Part shown: one piece after another, positions 44,627-50,974 of the stretch
Layout: each line of letters starts with the position of its first letter
Numbering within the stretch: position 1 is the first letter of the stretch
Virus record (IMG/VR): IMGVR_UViG_3300025120_000079
Span: 1 to 51,865 of that record
Strand: one strand, 5' to 3'
DNA: 51,865 nucleotides
Source: a virus
The notes under the pieces: generated by a model
What the model was told of the DNA's origin: nothing
The model's database searches: none
What the model saw: the letters and a program-made list of their open reading frames with translations, nothing else
Translations under genes and position numbers: made by a program

Positions 44627-44884
44627 CTATTCAGGTAGATCTTCATACCCATCTGCGTAATCAGCAGGTAAATATGATTCCATATCACTTACTTGCTCAG
44701 CGCTACATTCGTCTTTGTAAAAGTCGTTAGATAATAACCAAACAAAGTGATCTTTAAGACGCTGCAGCTGGTCTTCTGTAGTTTTAGAGTCTGCAGCTTC
44801 TGCTAACTGACCATCTACTTGACCTACAATAACTGCTTTGTGGCTATCTGGTGTGTTTTCTGATGTTATTGTGTTTCTATACAT
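44627..44884 (-). CDS. Acidic hypothetical protein
   Basis: An 85-residue acidic protein, MYRNTITSENTPDSHKAVIV ... AEQVSDMESYLPADYADGYE. Helical middle; Asp/Glu-rich end. No family recognised. It lies 22 bases downstream of the fibre gene and ends at the start of the AT-rich gap. Confidence 0.65.
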   Translation of the reverse strand: MYRNTITSENTPDSHKAVIVGQVDGQLAEAADSKTTEDQLQRLKDHFVWLLSNDFYKDECSAEQVSDMESYLPADYADGYEDLPE

Positions 44885-44906
44885 TTTTTTTTATTTATTG
44901 TTATTA

Positions 44907-46388
44907 TTAAGCGTTTTCTAATGCTGTTACTTTTGCTGATAAATCTTGTATTGCTTTTACTAAAACTGGTACTAACTTTCCATAACTTAACTCAAGTTTC
45001 TCTGGGTTTTCGTCATATACCAATCTTAAAGTATCATCGTCCAATGCTTGTACTTCTTGCGCTATAAAACCAAAGTCTTTTTTGCCTTTATTTGCTGAGT
45101 AAAATTCTTCTCCGTTTGCGTCTGTTTCTGGTCTATTATCCCAAATAAACTCTCTTGGTTGTAAAGCATCTATAAAAGCAAGTCCGTATTCTAAATCTTT
45201 TATTTCTGATTTATCTCTTTTGTCTGATAATGAAGTTATAGAAGTAACTGCACATCTTAAAGCAGTAACGCTTGAATTACCTAAAGTTATTTCATTAGTA
45301 GCAGTAATTGAACTTGGTGCTGCGGAATAACCTACTACAGTTAAATTACTGCCACTTGTTATAGCTTGTCCCGCTAATCTACCCAAAGCCGTGTTTTGAG
45401 TACCACTTGTTAAACTCCCTAATGTAAATTGACCTAATCCCGTGTTACTTGACCCGCTTCCTGAGGCTTGACCAGAAAATAAGCCTATAAAAGTATTAGC
45501 AAATCCAGTGTCATTTCTACCTGCGTGATATCCAACACACACTCTTGAGTTTGCAGTGTTAGCGTAACCAGCTTGATATCCTATATTTGTGTTATCATTG
45601 GCTGTTGTAGAAGTATATCCAGCTTGATAGCCAACATTAGTTGTGTTAGTTCCAGAAGTATTTGAGTAACCAGATTGATGGCCTATTGAAAGATGTCCAG
45701 CTGCGGTGTTATTACGTGCAGATTCAGAACCAATTACAACAGAATTGTCTCCGTCTAAATTTAAACCAGCACTTCTTCCGATTGCCACACTAAAACTTGC
45801 TTCACTTGTAGAACCAGCAGAATGTCCTATAAATACACTAAATTGAGTGTCGGCAGTTTTGCCAGCTAATGCGCCTATAAAAACCGCACTTGATGCGTTT
45901 GTAGCACTTTGTGCTGCTTGATATCCTAAACTTACACTTTGATAATATGAAGCAAATGGACCCTGCGCAGCTTGGTAACCAATAGCAACAGCATTTCCGC
46001 CATTTATTCCAGTAGAACTATTAAGTGCTTGATAGCCTACAACAACACTACCATTATAAACAGTACTTGATGAGGCAATAGCTTGACTTTTGTACGCATC
46101 AAAACCTATAACCACATTACTGCTTGAACCGACCAGAGCCTCTCCAGCATTTTCCCCAATAACTAAATTACCAGTTGCTCCAGATAATCCTGATGGTATA
46201 TTTATAAAGTAAGCTGAATCATTTGCTAAATCAACACTTACGTCACTTAAACCATTTAAATCTGTTGCACCCCCACCTATATTCCCTGGTGCTATTTGCT
46301 TCATGGTTGTGCCTTGATAACCTACTAAAGCATCTATTTGTGTTGGATCTGTTTCTACTGTAAAAGCTGAAAATTTTATATTTGCCAT
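44907..46388 (-). CDS. Tail fibre with S74 intramolecular chaperone
   Basis: A 493-residue fibre or spike. The central part (about 70-370) is made of YadA-head-like repeats such as NVVIGFDAYKSQA, VVVGYQALNS and AVAIGYQAAQ, predicted to be a trimeric beta roll. The C-terminus (386-493) is a peptidase S74 chaperone of endosialidase: SLSDKRDKSE with the cleavage Ser near 388 and GFIAQEV at 440-446. It would trimerise the fibre and then cut itself off. Receptor-binding role is inferred. Confidence 0.88.
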   Translation of the reverse strand: MANIKFSAFTVETDPTQIDALVGYQGTTMKQIAPGNIGGGATDLNGLSDVSVDLANDSAYFINIPSGLSGATGNLVIGENAGEALVGSSSNVVIGFDAYKSQAIASSSTVYNGSVVVGYQALNSSTGINGGNAVAIGYQAAQGPFASYYQSVSLGYQAAQSATNASSAVFIGALAGKTADTQFSVFIGHSAGSTSEASFSVAIGRSAGLNLDGDNSVVIGSESARNNTAAGHLSIGHQSGYSNTSGTNTTNVGYQAGYTSTTANDNTNIGYQAGYANTANSRVCVGYHAGRNDTGFANTFIGLFSGQASGSGSSNTGLGQFTLGSLTSGTQNTALGRLAGQAITSGSNLTVVGYSAAPSSITATNEITLGNSSVTALRCAVTSITSLSDKRDKSEIKDLEYGLAFIDALQPREFIWDNRPETDANGEEFYSANKGKKDFGFIAQEVQALDDDTLRLVYDENPEKLELSYGKLVPVLVKAIQDLSAKVTALENA

Positions 46389-46405
46389 TTTATATTTTTA
46401 TTTAT

Positions 46406-46570
46406 TTAAGGTGCTATTTCTTGTACCATGAAATTAGTACCAACTTCTGTTATACACTTGTCTCCGTTCTCGGCTAGTATAAAAAACTCTACAGGTGACG
46501 GACCTCCACCACCTGCTATTGTTAAAGGGACTGCTAGTATAGCGTTTGCGTTACCTAGTATAGTTGGCAT
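46406..46570 (-). CDS. Small hypothetical virion-type protein, 54 aa
   Basis: A 54-codon frame between the fibre gene and a structural gene: MPTILGNANAILAVPLTIAG, then GGGPSPVEFFILAENGDKC and an EIAP end. It starts two bases after the gene before it. The beta strands and one Cys suggest a small decoration or fibre-adapter protein. Gene is convincing by spacing and composition; family unknown. Confidence 0.65.
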   Translation of the reverse strand: MPTILGNANAILAVPLTIAGGGGPSPVEFFILAENGDKCITEVGTNFMVQEIAP

Positions 46571-46571
46571 A

Positions 46572-47081
46572 TTATCTTAATGCTATTATTTTTGTTGCTG
46601 TAGTATTACTTGAATTAACTCTTTTTACCTGTAGTGGTATAAATGAAGAATCAGGTATATTTTCTAAAACAACAGCTTGATCGCTTGATGCGGGCACTAC
46701 TGATATGTTACCAGTTCCACCTACAAATAAACTAAAACCTTCACTATCGCTAGCGCCTGCATTAGCTCTATATATTTCATAAGGCAAACTTCCGGTTAAA
46801 GATGCAGAAACTACTAAGTTAGTGTTGTTGGTTACTGCTGTTACCGTTACCGCAGTTAACACACCTGAATTATTTGAATACAATACATCTCCTATAGCTA
46901 CTCTGTTAGAATAACCAGTATTACTTGGATTAGAAACACCTAGAAAATTAGCAGAAGCATCTGTAATAGTTGTGCCTGTTCCTGCGCTACTTGTTCCTGT
47001 TATATAAGCATCTGGCTCTGGAATATTAATAGTATCACTTGGTACTACATTTAAAGCTTGTGTTGGTTGATTACTTGCCAT
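46572..47081 (-). CDS. Beta-rich virion protein
   Basis: A 169-residue Thr/Ser/Asn-rich protein. The stretch TGTSSAGTGTTITDASANFL ... LTAVTVTAVTNNTNLVVSAS belongs to the beta-module type inserted in the tail proteins farther downstream. The rest is short strands (SLFVGGTGNISVVPAS). Probable decoration or fibre-associated virion protein, by composition and location only. Confidence 0.65.
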   Translation of the reverse strand: MASNQPTQALNVVPSDTINIPEPDAYITGTSSAGTGTTITDASANFLGVSNPSNTGYSNRVAIGDVLYSNNSGVLTAVTVTAVTNNTNLVVSASLTGSLPYEIYRANAGASDSEGFSLFVGGTGNISVVPASSDQAVVLENIPDSSFIPLQVKRVNSSNTTATKIIALR

Positions 47082-47086
47082 TTTTT

Positions 47087-47539
47087 TTATTTATTACTTA
47101 TTGATTTAAACTTTTCTGCACCGCGTGAGCCAAAATATGCTACATACACAGTTGTTGTTAATGTTTTTAATAGATTTATCCACTCTTGTTCTACAGTGAA
47201 ATCTATATAGCCATGACTATCCACCCATATAAAAGATACAGTCATTATTGTTAAAAATATTAAACTCATTGGTCTAGTATTTTTACTAAGCCAAGAGTCT
47301 GAACTCATATCGCTTTCCCATCGCTTTGATACTTCTTGTGCTTCAACTATATCTTGTTCTAGTAGTTTTAAAGCCATTTCTTTATCAGGTGGCGGCAAAG
47401 CTTCATCTTTATCGATTAAATTTTTTACAACACCTAATAAGCCTTTGTCTGGTAATACGTCTGCTAGTGAATCTAATACTCCAGATTTACCAAGCAGAAA
47501 CTGACCGACTTTAGTTTCTTTAAATTTTTTTTTAGGCAT
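47087..47539 (-). CDS. Holin (3TM superfamily type)
   Basis: A 150-residue protein. An N-terminal amphipathic part (VGQFLLGKSGVLDSLADVLP), a Glu/Lys helix, then RPMSLIFLTIMTVSFIWVD (90-108) and a second membrane segment LLKTLTTTVYVAYFGSRGAE. This C-terminal block is characteristic of the holin_3TMs family, which permeabilises the membrane for lysis. It is at the other end of the late arm from the endolysin. A second holin-like gene sits next to the endolysin. Confidence 0.85.
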   Translation of the reverse strand: MPKKKFKETKVGQFLLGKSGVLDSLADVLPDKGLLGVVKNLIDKDEALPPPDKEMALKLLEQDIVEAQEVSKRWESDMSSDSWLSKNTRPMSLIFLTIMTVSFIWVDSHGYIDFTVEQEWINLLKTLTTTVYVAYFGSRGAEKFKSISNK

Positions 47540-47840
47540 TTTTATAAGCCTCGACTTCCCAAGGCAAGTTTTTTGCTCCTTCGTTCATTTTAGATCTTGG
47601 GTATATTTTACCTTTCCAGTAAACATTTTTATCATCATAATCTAAATCACCACGTTTCATTTGATCTATGTGAACCATTTCGTGGTCTATAACATCTTGA
47701 GTCATTGAAGGATCTACGTCTTTATTTATAATAATAGTTCCATTGTTGTTAGCTTTACCCATAACATTAGCTTCCATATCTACATGATATATTGGAGTGT
47801 TATCTAATTTATAAGGAGGATTTGTTAGTTTAAAAGCCAT
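47532..47840 (-). CDS. Small HExxH metallopeptidase-like protein
   Basis: A 102-residue protein with DHEMVHIDQMKRG: HEMVH at 53-57 is a zincin HExxH motif, and Glu95/97 (PWEVEAYK) can serve as third ligand. It is small, like the minimal virion-associated or maturation metallopeptidases seen in phages. It overlaps the holin gene by 8 bases. Role could be in virion maturation or in lysis; substrate unknown. Confidence 0.75.
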   Translation of the reverse strand: MAFKLTNPPYKLDNTPIYHVDMEANVMGKANNNGTIIINKDVDPSMTQDVIDHEMVHIDQMKRGDLDYDDKNVYWKGKIYPRSKMNEGAKNLPWEVEAYKNA

Positions 47841-47841
47841 G

Positions 47842-47997
47842 TTATTTTTTATAAGGAAACATTTTATTTAATGCATCTTTTCTGGCTTCACAACCACAGG
47901 GGATATTAAGTCCCCTGCTCATTGTGTCAACCATTTTTTTGATACCAGTAGCTTTAGTAAACTTCTCTACGCTGTCTCCTAAACCTGTTGATTTCAT
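47842..47997 (-). CDS. Small CGC-motif protein, 51 aa
   Basis: A 51-codon frame, MKSTGLGDSVEKFTKATGIK, then VDTMSRGLNIPCGCEARKDA and a MFPYKK end. The IPCGCEARKxxLNKMFPY segment is a recognisable conserved pattern of small phage proteins with a CxC that may hold metal. It lies 2-3 bases from both neighbours, completing the operon. An inverted repeat in it (AGGGGA/TCCCCT) is inside the coding region. Confidence 0.75.
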   Translation of the reverse strand: MKSTGLGDSVEKFTKATGIKKMVDTMSRGLNIPCGCEARKDALNKMFPYKK

Positions 47998-48000
47998 AAT

Positions 48001-48405
48001 TTACGGAGTATAAATACAATCTGTGTATTGTGCGAAAGTAGCAGCTTGAGTAATTAATATTTTCCCATTTTGCCCTGATTGAGCAGCTGGAGTTTGAAAC
48101 AAAGCTGGTACTGCGCCTAGTGTAGATACTACACCTCCTGGATTAGCTACTAAAGCCGCATTGATTGCGTCTGTTGCATCTTTTTCTCTTGTTGCAGAAG
48201 TAGTATTTTGACTTGCTGCTCCTGTTACTCCAGGTACAGTTATTGTGTATAATGAAGTAGCAGTAGAATCTGTTTTTATAACTACAGTTGTAACGTTTGC
48301 TGCATTTGTTACAGAGCTAATGCCTGCGATTTTACCAATTGATATTAATGTTTCAATGCCGTCACCTGCTACAGGTCCTGCATTTACTTTTAAATAATTT
48401 GCCAT
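48001..48405 (-). CDS. Virion protein with beta module
   Basis: A 134-residue protein without Cys except near the end; beta-rich (VVIKTDSTATSLYTITVPGV) then a helix (SATREKDATDAINAALVANP) and further strands. Probably a decoration or tail-associated protein. Its ATG is preceded by AACAAAAA and by an (ACTAAC)5 repeat on the minus strand, in a 65-base gap. Confidence 0.65.
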   Translation of the reverse strand: MANYLKVNAGPVAGDGIETLISIGKIAGISSVTNAANVTTVVIKTDSTATSLYTITVPGVTGAASQNTTSATREKDATDAINAALVANPGGVVSTLGAVPALFQTPAAQSGQNGKILITQAATFAQYTDCIYTP

Positions 48406-48410
48406 TTTTT

Positions 48411-48440
48411 GTTAGTGTTAGTGTTAGTGTTAGTGTTAGT
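48411..48440 (-). repeat. Perfect tandem hexamer (ACTAAC)5
   Basis: Five perfect copies of GTTAGT on the plus strand, read ACTAAC on the minus strand, lie 5 bases upstream of a virion gene start in a 65-base gap. It replaces the usual AATTAAAT-type leader. Slippage could change spacing between any promoter or leader and the start codon, so phase variation of this gene is possible. No other tandem repeat of this kind is seen in the window. Confidence 0.9.
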
Positions 48441-48470
48441 GTTTGGCTGGGTTTTACAGATCCCTACTGT

Positions 48471-48824
48471 TTATTTTCTTTTACCCATGCAGTGCATTTC
48501 TGCTGGTGACTCGTGTCCCATGGTTAAAGGCGTTGCATGTTTTGACATCCATGATCTTCCACCGCTTGCGTCTTTAGCGACTGGATTATCTGTCAATAAA
48601 TCTTTTCTTTCTTGTTTTACTGATTCACCTTTTCTTTTACCATAATGATGGTTTTGAGCCGGTGACTCGTGACCCATTTTATATGGGCTCATTTCAGCTG
48701 GACTTTTATGTCCCATTTTCATAGCTGAGTCTTTATGACCCATTTCTGCCGGTGAGTGCCCCATTTGAGGTCCTCCTTTTTTCTTTTTTCCGGCGTCAGG
48801 GCCGTATCCAAATCCTTTAGGCAT
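48471..48824 (-). CDS. MGHxSPAEM repeat protein
   Basis: A 117-residue protein with five MGH copies at residues 21, 28, 37, 50 and 102, four followed closely by SPA (for example MGHKSPAEM, MGHESPAEM). It is basic, His/Met-rich, with one Cys near the end and GKRK repeated at 62 and 114. No fold predicted. Metal binding by His/Met or a role as a modular linker is possible. It is 12 bases from the next gene. Confidence 0.7.
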   Translation of the reverse strand: MPKGFGYGPDAGKKKKGGPQMGHSPAEMGHKDSAMKMGHKSPAEMSPYKMGHESPAQNHHYGKRKGESVKQERKDLLTDNPVAKDASGGRSWMSKHATPLTMGHESPAEMHCMGKRK

Positions 48825-48835
48825 AATATTAGTTT

Positions 48836-49144
48836 TTATTTGTGGTTTATATTGTTTTTTCTTGTAAATTCATCATGCAAATGCGCGGCAGATCCATGGT
48901 GTTTTTTGTCGTACTTCATATCTCCTGCTAATTTTGAAATATGTTTTTCATCAGCAGTCATTTTTTCATCGCTGTGCCCGTGATGATCATCATATAATAC
49001 ATCTCGCTTTAGATAATCTATATGAGCCGCGTCGTCTCGCTCAGTAGCTTTATAATTTTCTTTAGTAACTTTCGTGTCAGCATGATCCATGCAACACTTA
49101 GCATTGCCCGTATATTTTCCGTAATGTCCTTTTTGATATCCCAT
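48836..49144 (-). CDS. His/Asp-rich small protein
   Basis: A 102-residue protein with 14 or so His, mostly in HHGHSDEKMTADEKHISKL and KKHHGSAAHLHDEF. A CC pair lies near residue 17. The segment AAHIDYLKRDVLYDDHHGH echoes VHIDQMKRGDLDYDDKNVYW of the HExxH protein at 47532 (HIDxxKRDxxYDD), suggesting a degenerate relative without the HExxH. Metal binding is likely from composition; function unknown. Confidence 0.7.
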   Translation of the reverse strand: MGYQKGHYGKYTGNAKCCMDHADTKVTKENYKATERDDAAHIDYLKRDVLYDDHHGHSDEKMTADEKHISKLAGDMKYDKKHHGSAAHLHDEFTRKNNINHK

Positions 49145-49175
49145 TTTAAAATTGTTTTGCTGTGTTTATTTTTAG

Positions 49176-49532
49176 TTAACCTAGTCTAAAGCTTTTACCT
49201 ATTAAAGATCCAGCTTTAAAAACTTCCTCCATTTGTTCTGGCGTTATTCCAGAATCAATAGCTTTATCATAAGAAACCTTTGTTTCTGACTCTGCTTTAC
49301 TACATCCTTTAGAAGCATCTTTATAAGCTGATTGAGTTATAGTTCCATTGTTTCTTCGCTCTAACAAAACTTTACAAGTGTTTTTACTTGTAGATCCTAA
49401 TCCTTTTACAATATCGTCTTGCAGTCTTTGAAAAGCTTGTCTGTTAGAAGCGTATACCATACCACCTGACCCTGAGGTGTATGCGCCTTCTAATGGAGAT
49501 TTGTTTAAAAAAGGTGTTGAAAATTTTGACAT
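49176..49532 (-). CDS. Small virion-type protein with PFLNKSPL start
   Basis: A 118-residue protein whose start MSKFSTPFLNKSPLEGAYTS carries the PF..KSPL signature shared with other small late proteins. A helical middle with two Cys (KNTCKVLLERR, ASKGCSKAESETK) follows. Family not recognised; likely minor structural or packaged protein. Confidence 0.65.
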   Translation of the reverse strand: MSKFSTPFLNKSPLEGAYTSGSGGMVYASNRQAFQRLQDDIVKGLGSTSKNTCKVLLERRNNGTITQSAYKDASKGCSKAESETKVSYDKAIDSGITPEQMEEVFKAGSLIGKSFRLG

Positions 49533-49535
49533 AAT

Positions 49536-49748
49536 TTATTTTTTAGAACAACCAAAGTTCTTAGCGTAATTAGCCATTTTAACTACAGCTGTTTTATACT
49601 TATCTTTATTTTTCATAACAGCACTAGCGGCTTCACAAGTAGATTTACCTGGCATATTTTTTTTTACCCAGGAAGTAAACTTACCTTTATTTTCTTCTTT
49701 TATTTCTGGAAAAGGCTCATGACCTTTAAAAAATGGAGAACTATACAT
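49536..49748 (-). CDS. Small basic protein with SSPFFKGHEPF start
   Basis: Start placed at 49748 (MYSSPFFKGHEPFPEIKEEN), because 49766 would overlap the gene before it by 26 bases while this overlaps by 8. The 70-residue product has GKFTSWVKKNMPGKSTCEAA then KMANYAKNFGCSKK, a helical domain with two Cys. It carries the SPF start signature. Function unknown. Confidence 0.65.
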   Translation of the reverse strand: MYSSPFFKGHEPFPEIKEENKGKFTSWVKKNMPGKSTCEAASAVMKNKDKYKTAVVKMANYAKNFGCSKK

Positions 49749-49962
49749 CTTTGTATACTTTAGCACATTGAGTTATTGGCTTACCATTGTAGTAACTTTT
49801 AGCCTTTAACACCTGCATGCCTGTTATACCAGAACTAGAACCAACTCCGTGCGGTCTTCCAGTCTGATCTAATGGTCCGTCCCATATCGCGTTTTCACCT
49901 ACAACTCCGTGTACGTTTTTAGACGCCATCGTAGCATCATAATTTGGATCTGTTTTATGCAT
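49741..49962 (-). CDS. Small hypothetical protein, 73 aa
   Basis: A 73-residue protein beginning MHKTDPNYDATMASKNVHGV, then GPLDQTGRPHGVGSSSGITG and one Cys near the end. Gly/His-rich loops suggest a small structural protein. Family not recognised. Four-base gap to the upstream gene. Confidence 0.6.
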   Translation of the reverse strand: MHKTDPNYDATMASKNVHGVVGENAIWDGPLDQTGRPHGVGSSSGITGMQVLKAKSYYNGKPITQCAKVYKDV

Positions 49963-49966
49963 AATT

Positions 49967-50275
49967 TTATTTTTTATATTTAGTTAAAGGTGTTGGTAAA
50001 ATTCTATCATACATACCATCCACTGCTTGACCTGTGATTCCAGGTATTTTATTTTGTAAGCCTCCTAGTGCCACTGGATTCATAGGTGATTGCATCATTT
50101 GATTAGCTTGAGGCATACCTGTCATAGGATTTATTGCAAACATTCCTACTGGACTGCCTTCAGCTTCTTCTTTAGCTTTAATTTTTTCAACTAATTCAGG
50201 CGGTAAATTTTTAGCTTGTTTAGCTGTTAGTTTTAATGGCGCTTCAATGCCACTTGGAAGTTTGTAATTATCCAT
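49967..50275 (-). CDS. Hypothetical Met/Pro-rich protein
   Basis: A 102-residue protein: a helical start (LKLTAKQAKNLPPELVEKIK), then a Pro/Met/Asn-rich segment (AINPMTGMPQANQMMQSPMN) and a basic end. It may be a minor virion protein. No family recognised; it starts one base before the wHTH gene stop region. Confidence 0.6.
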   Translation of the reverse strand: MDNYKLPSGIEAPLKLTAKQAKNLPPELVEKIKAKEEAEGSPVGMFAINPMTGMPQANQMMQSPMNPVALGGLQNKIPGITGQAVDGMYDRILPTPLTKYKK

Positions 50276-50276
50276 G

Positions 50277-50717
50277 TTATCTATCTTTGTCGTTGTTTAC
50301 ATTATAAATGGCTTTTGTCATAACTTTGTCAGTATATGTGTCGCCATTAATTATCTTATTTCTTCTACCAGTATTTATATCTTCTTCACCAAGCATTATT
50401 CTGTATATTCTACTTATTAATTGCTTGCCTTTAAATGATACTTTATATATATGGTATTTCTGAGTTGTTCTGTTTCTGTGTCTCCACACAACTATCCAAC
50501 CTTCTTTTAGCAGCCTGTTCCATCTGCGATTATCCCAGCTGTATGAGTATACACCCATTTCAAAATCTTTTTTAGTAAAAAAATCTATACAGTCAAGATA
50601 TATAAGAAGCTCTAGATCTGCATCATTTAAATTATTGTTTTTACAAGCCCATTTTCTTATGATGCGGTAGTGCTTCATTAGGTTTAATTCTCTAATGTCA
50701 CTAGCATCTAGTCTCAT
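50277..50717 (-). CDS. Winged-helix-like protein
   Basis: A 146-residue protein with a MarR-like or phage-regulator wHTH appearance: LMKHYRIIRKWACKNNNLND, LELLIYLDCIDFFTKKDF, then SWDNRRWNRLLKEGWIVVWR as the recognition helix and wing, HRNRTTQKYHIYKVSFKGKQ as the beta wing. It sits just after GroES at the start of the late arm in this window, so it could control late expression. DNA binding is inferred from pattern. Confidence 0.75.
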   Translation of the reverse strand: MRLDASDIRELNLMKHYRIIRKWACKNNNLNDADLELLIYLDCIDFFTKKDFEMGVYSYSWDNRRWNRLLKEGWIVVWRHRNRTTQKYHIYKVSFKGKQLISRIYRIMLGEEDINTGRRNKIINGDTYTDKVMTKAIYNVNNDKDR

Positions 50718-50974
50718 ACTACAACAACTATATCTGCAGATTTAATTACGTGATACGAATTATCACCAACTTCTATTTTGTGACCAGCGTGACGATCAAA
50801 ATATATAGTGTCTTTTTCTTTGACACCTGATACTTCTTCACCTGCAGATACAACATTTGCTTTTACATAGCGTATATCCTCACGTTGATTTTCAGCAAGA
50901 AGTAAACCACCTTTAGTTTTAGTAGTACCTTCTTTTTCTTTTATTATAATTAAATTTCTACCTATTGCCTTCAT
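50714..50974 (-). CDS. groES: Co-chaperonin GroES
   Basis: An 86-residue GroES/Cpn10. Barrel strands RNLIIIKEKEG, VKANVVSAGEEVSGVKEKDT and YHVIKSADIVVVV are clear; the mobile loop that contacts GroEL is about residues 17-31 (TTKTKGGLLLAENQ). It overlaps the groEL stop by 17 bases and the wHTH gene by four (ATGA). It would cap the phage or host chaperonin to fold virion proteins. groEL precedes groES here, the reverse of the bacterial order. Confidence 0.93.
   Translation of the reverse strand: MKAIGRNLIIIKEKEGTTKTKGGLLLAENQREDIRYVKANVVSAGEEVSGVKEKDTIYFDRHAGHKIEVGDNSYHVIKSADIVVVV

Noticed and set aside
47898-47916. AGGGGA/TCCCCT hairpin
   Set aside because: It lies inside the 51-codon gene at 47842-47997 and has no T-tract after it, so it is not a terminator.
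48409-48645. Frame beginning MLVLVLVLVLV
   Set aside because: It is a translation of the hexamer repeat on the opposite strand and overlaps a coding gene.
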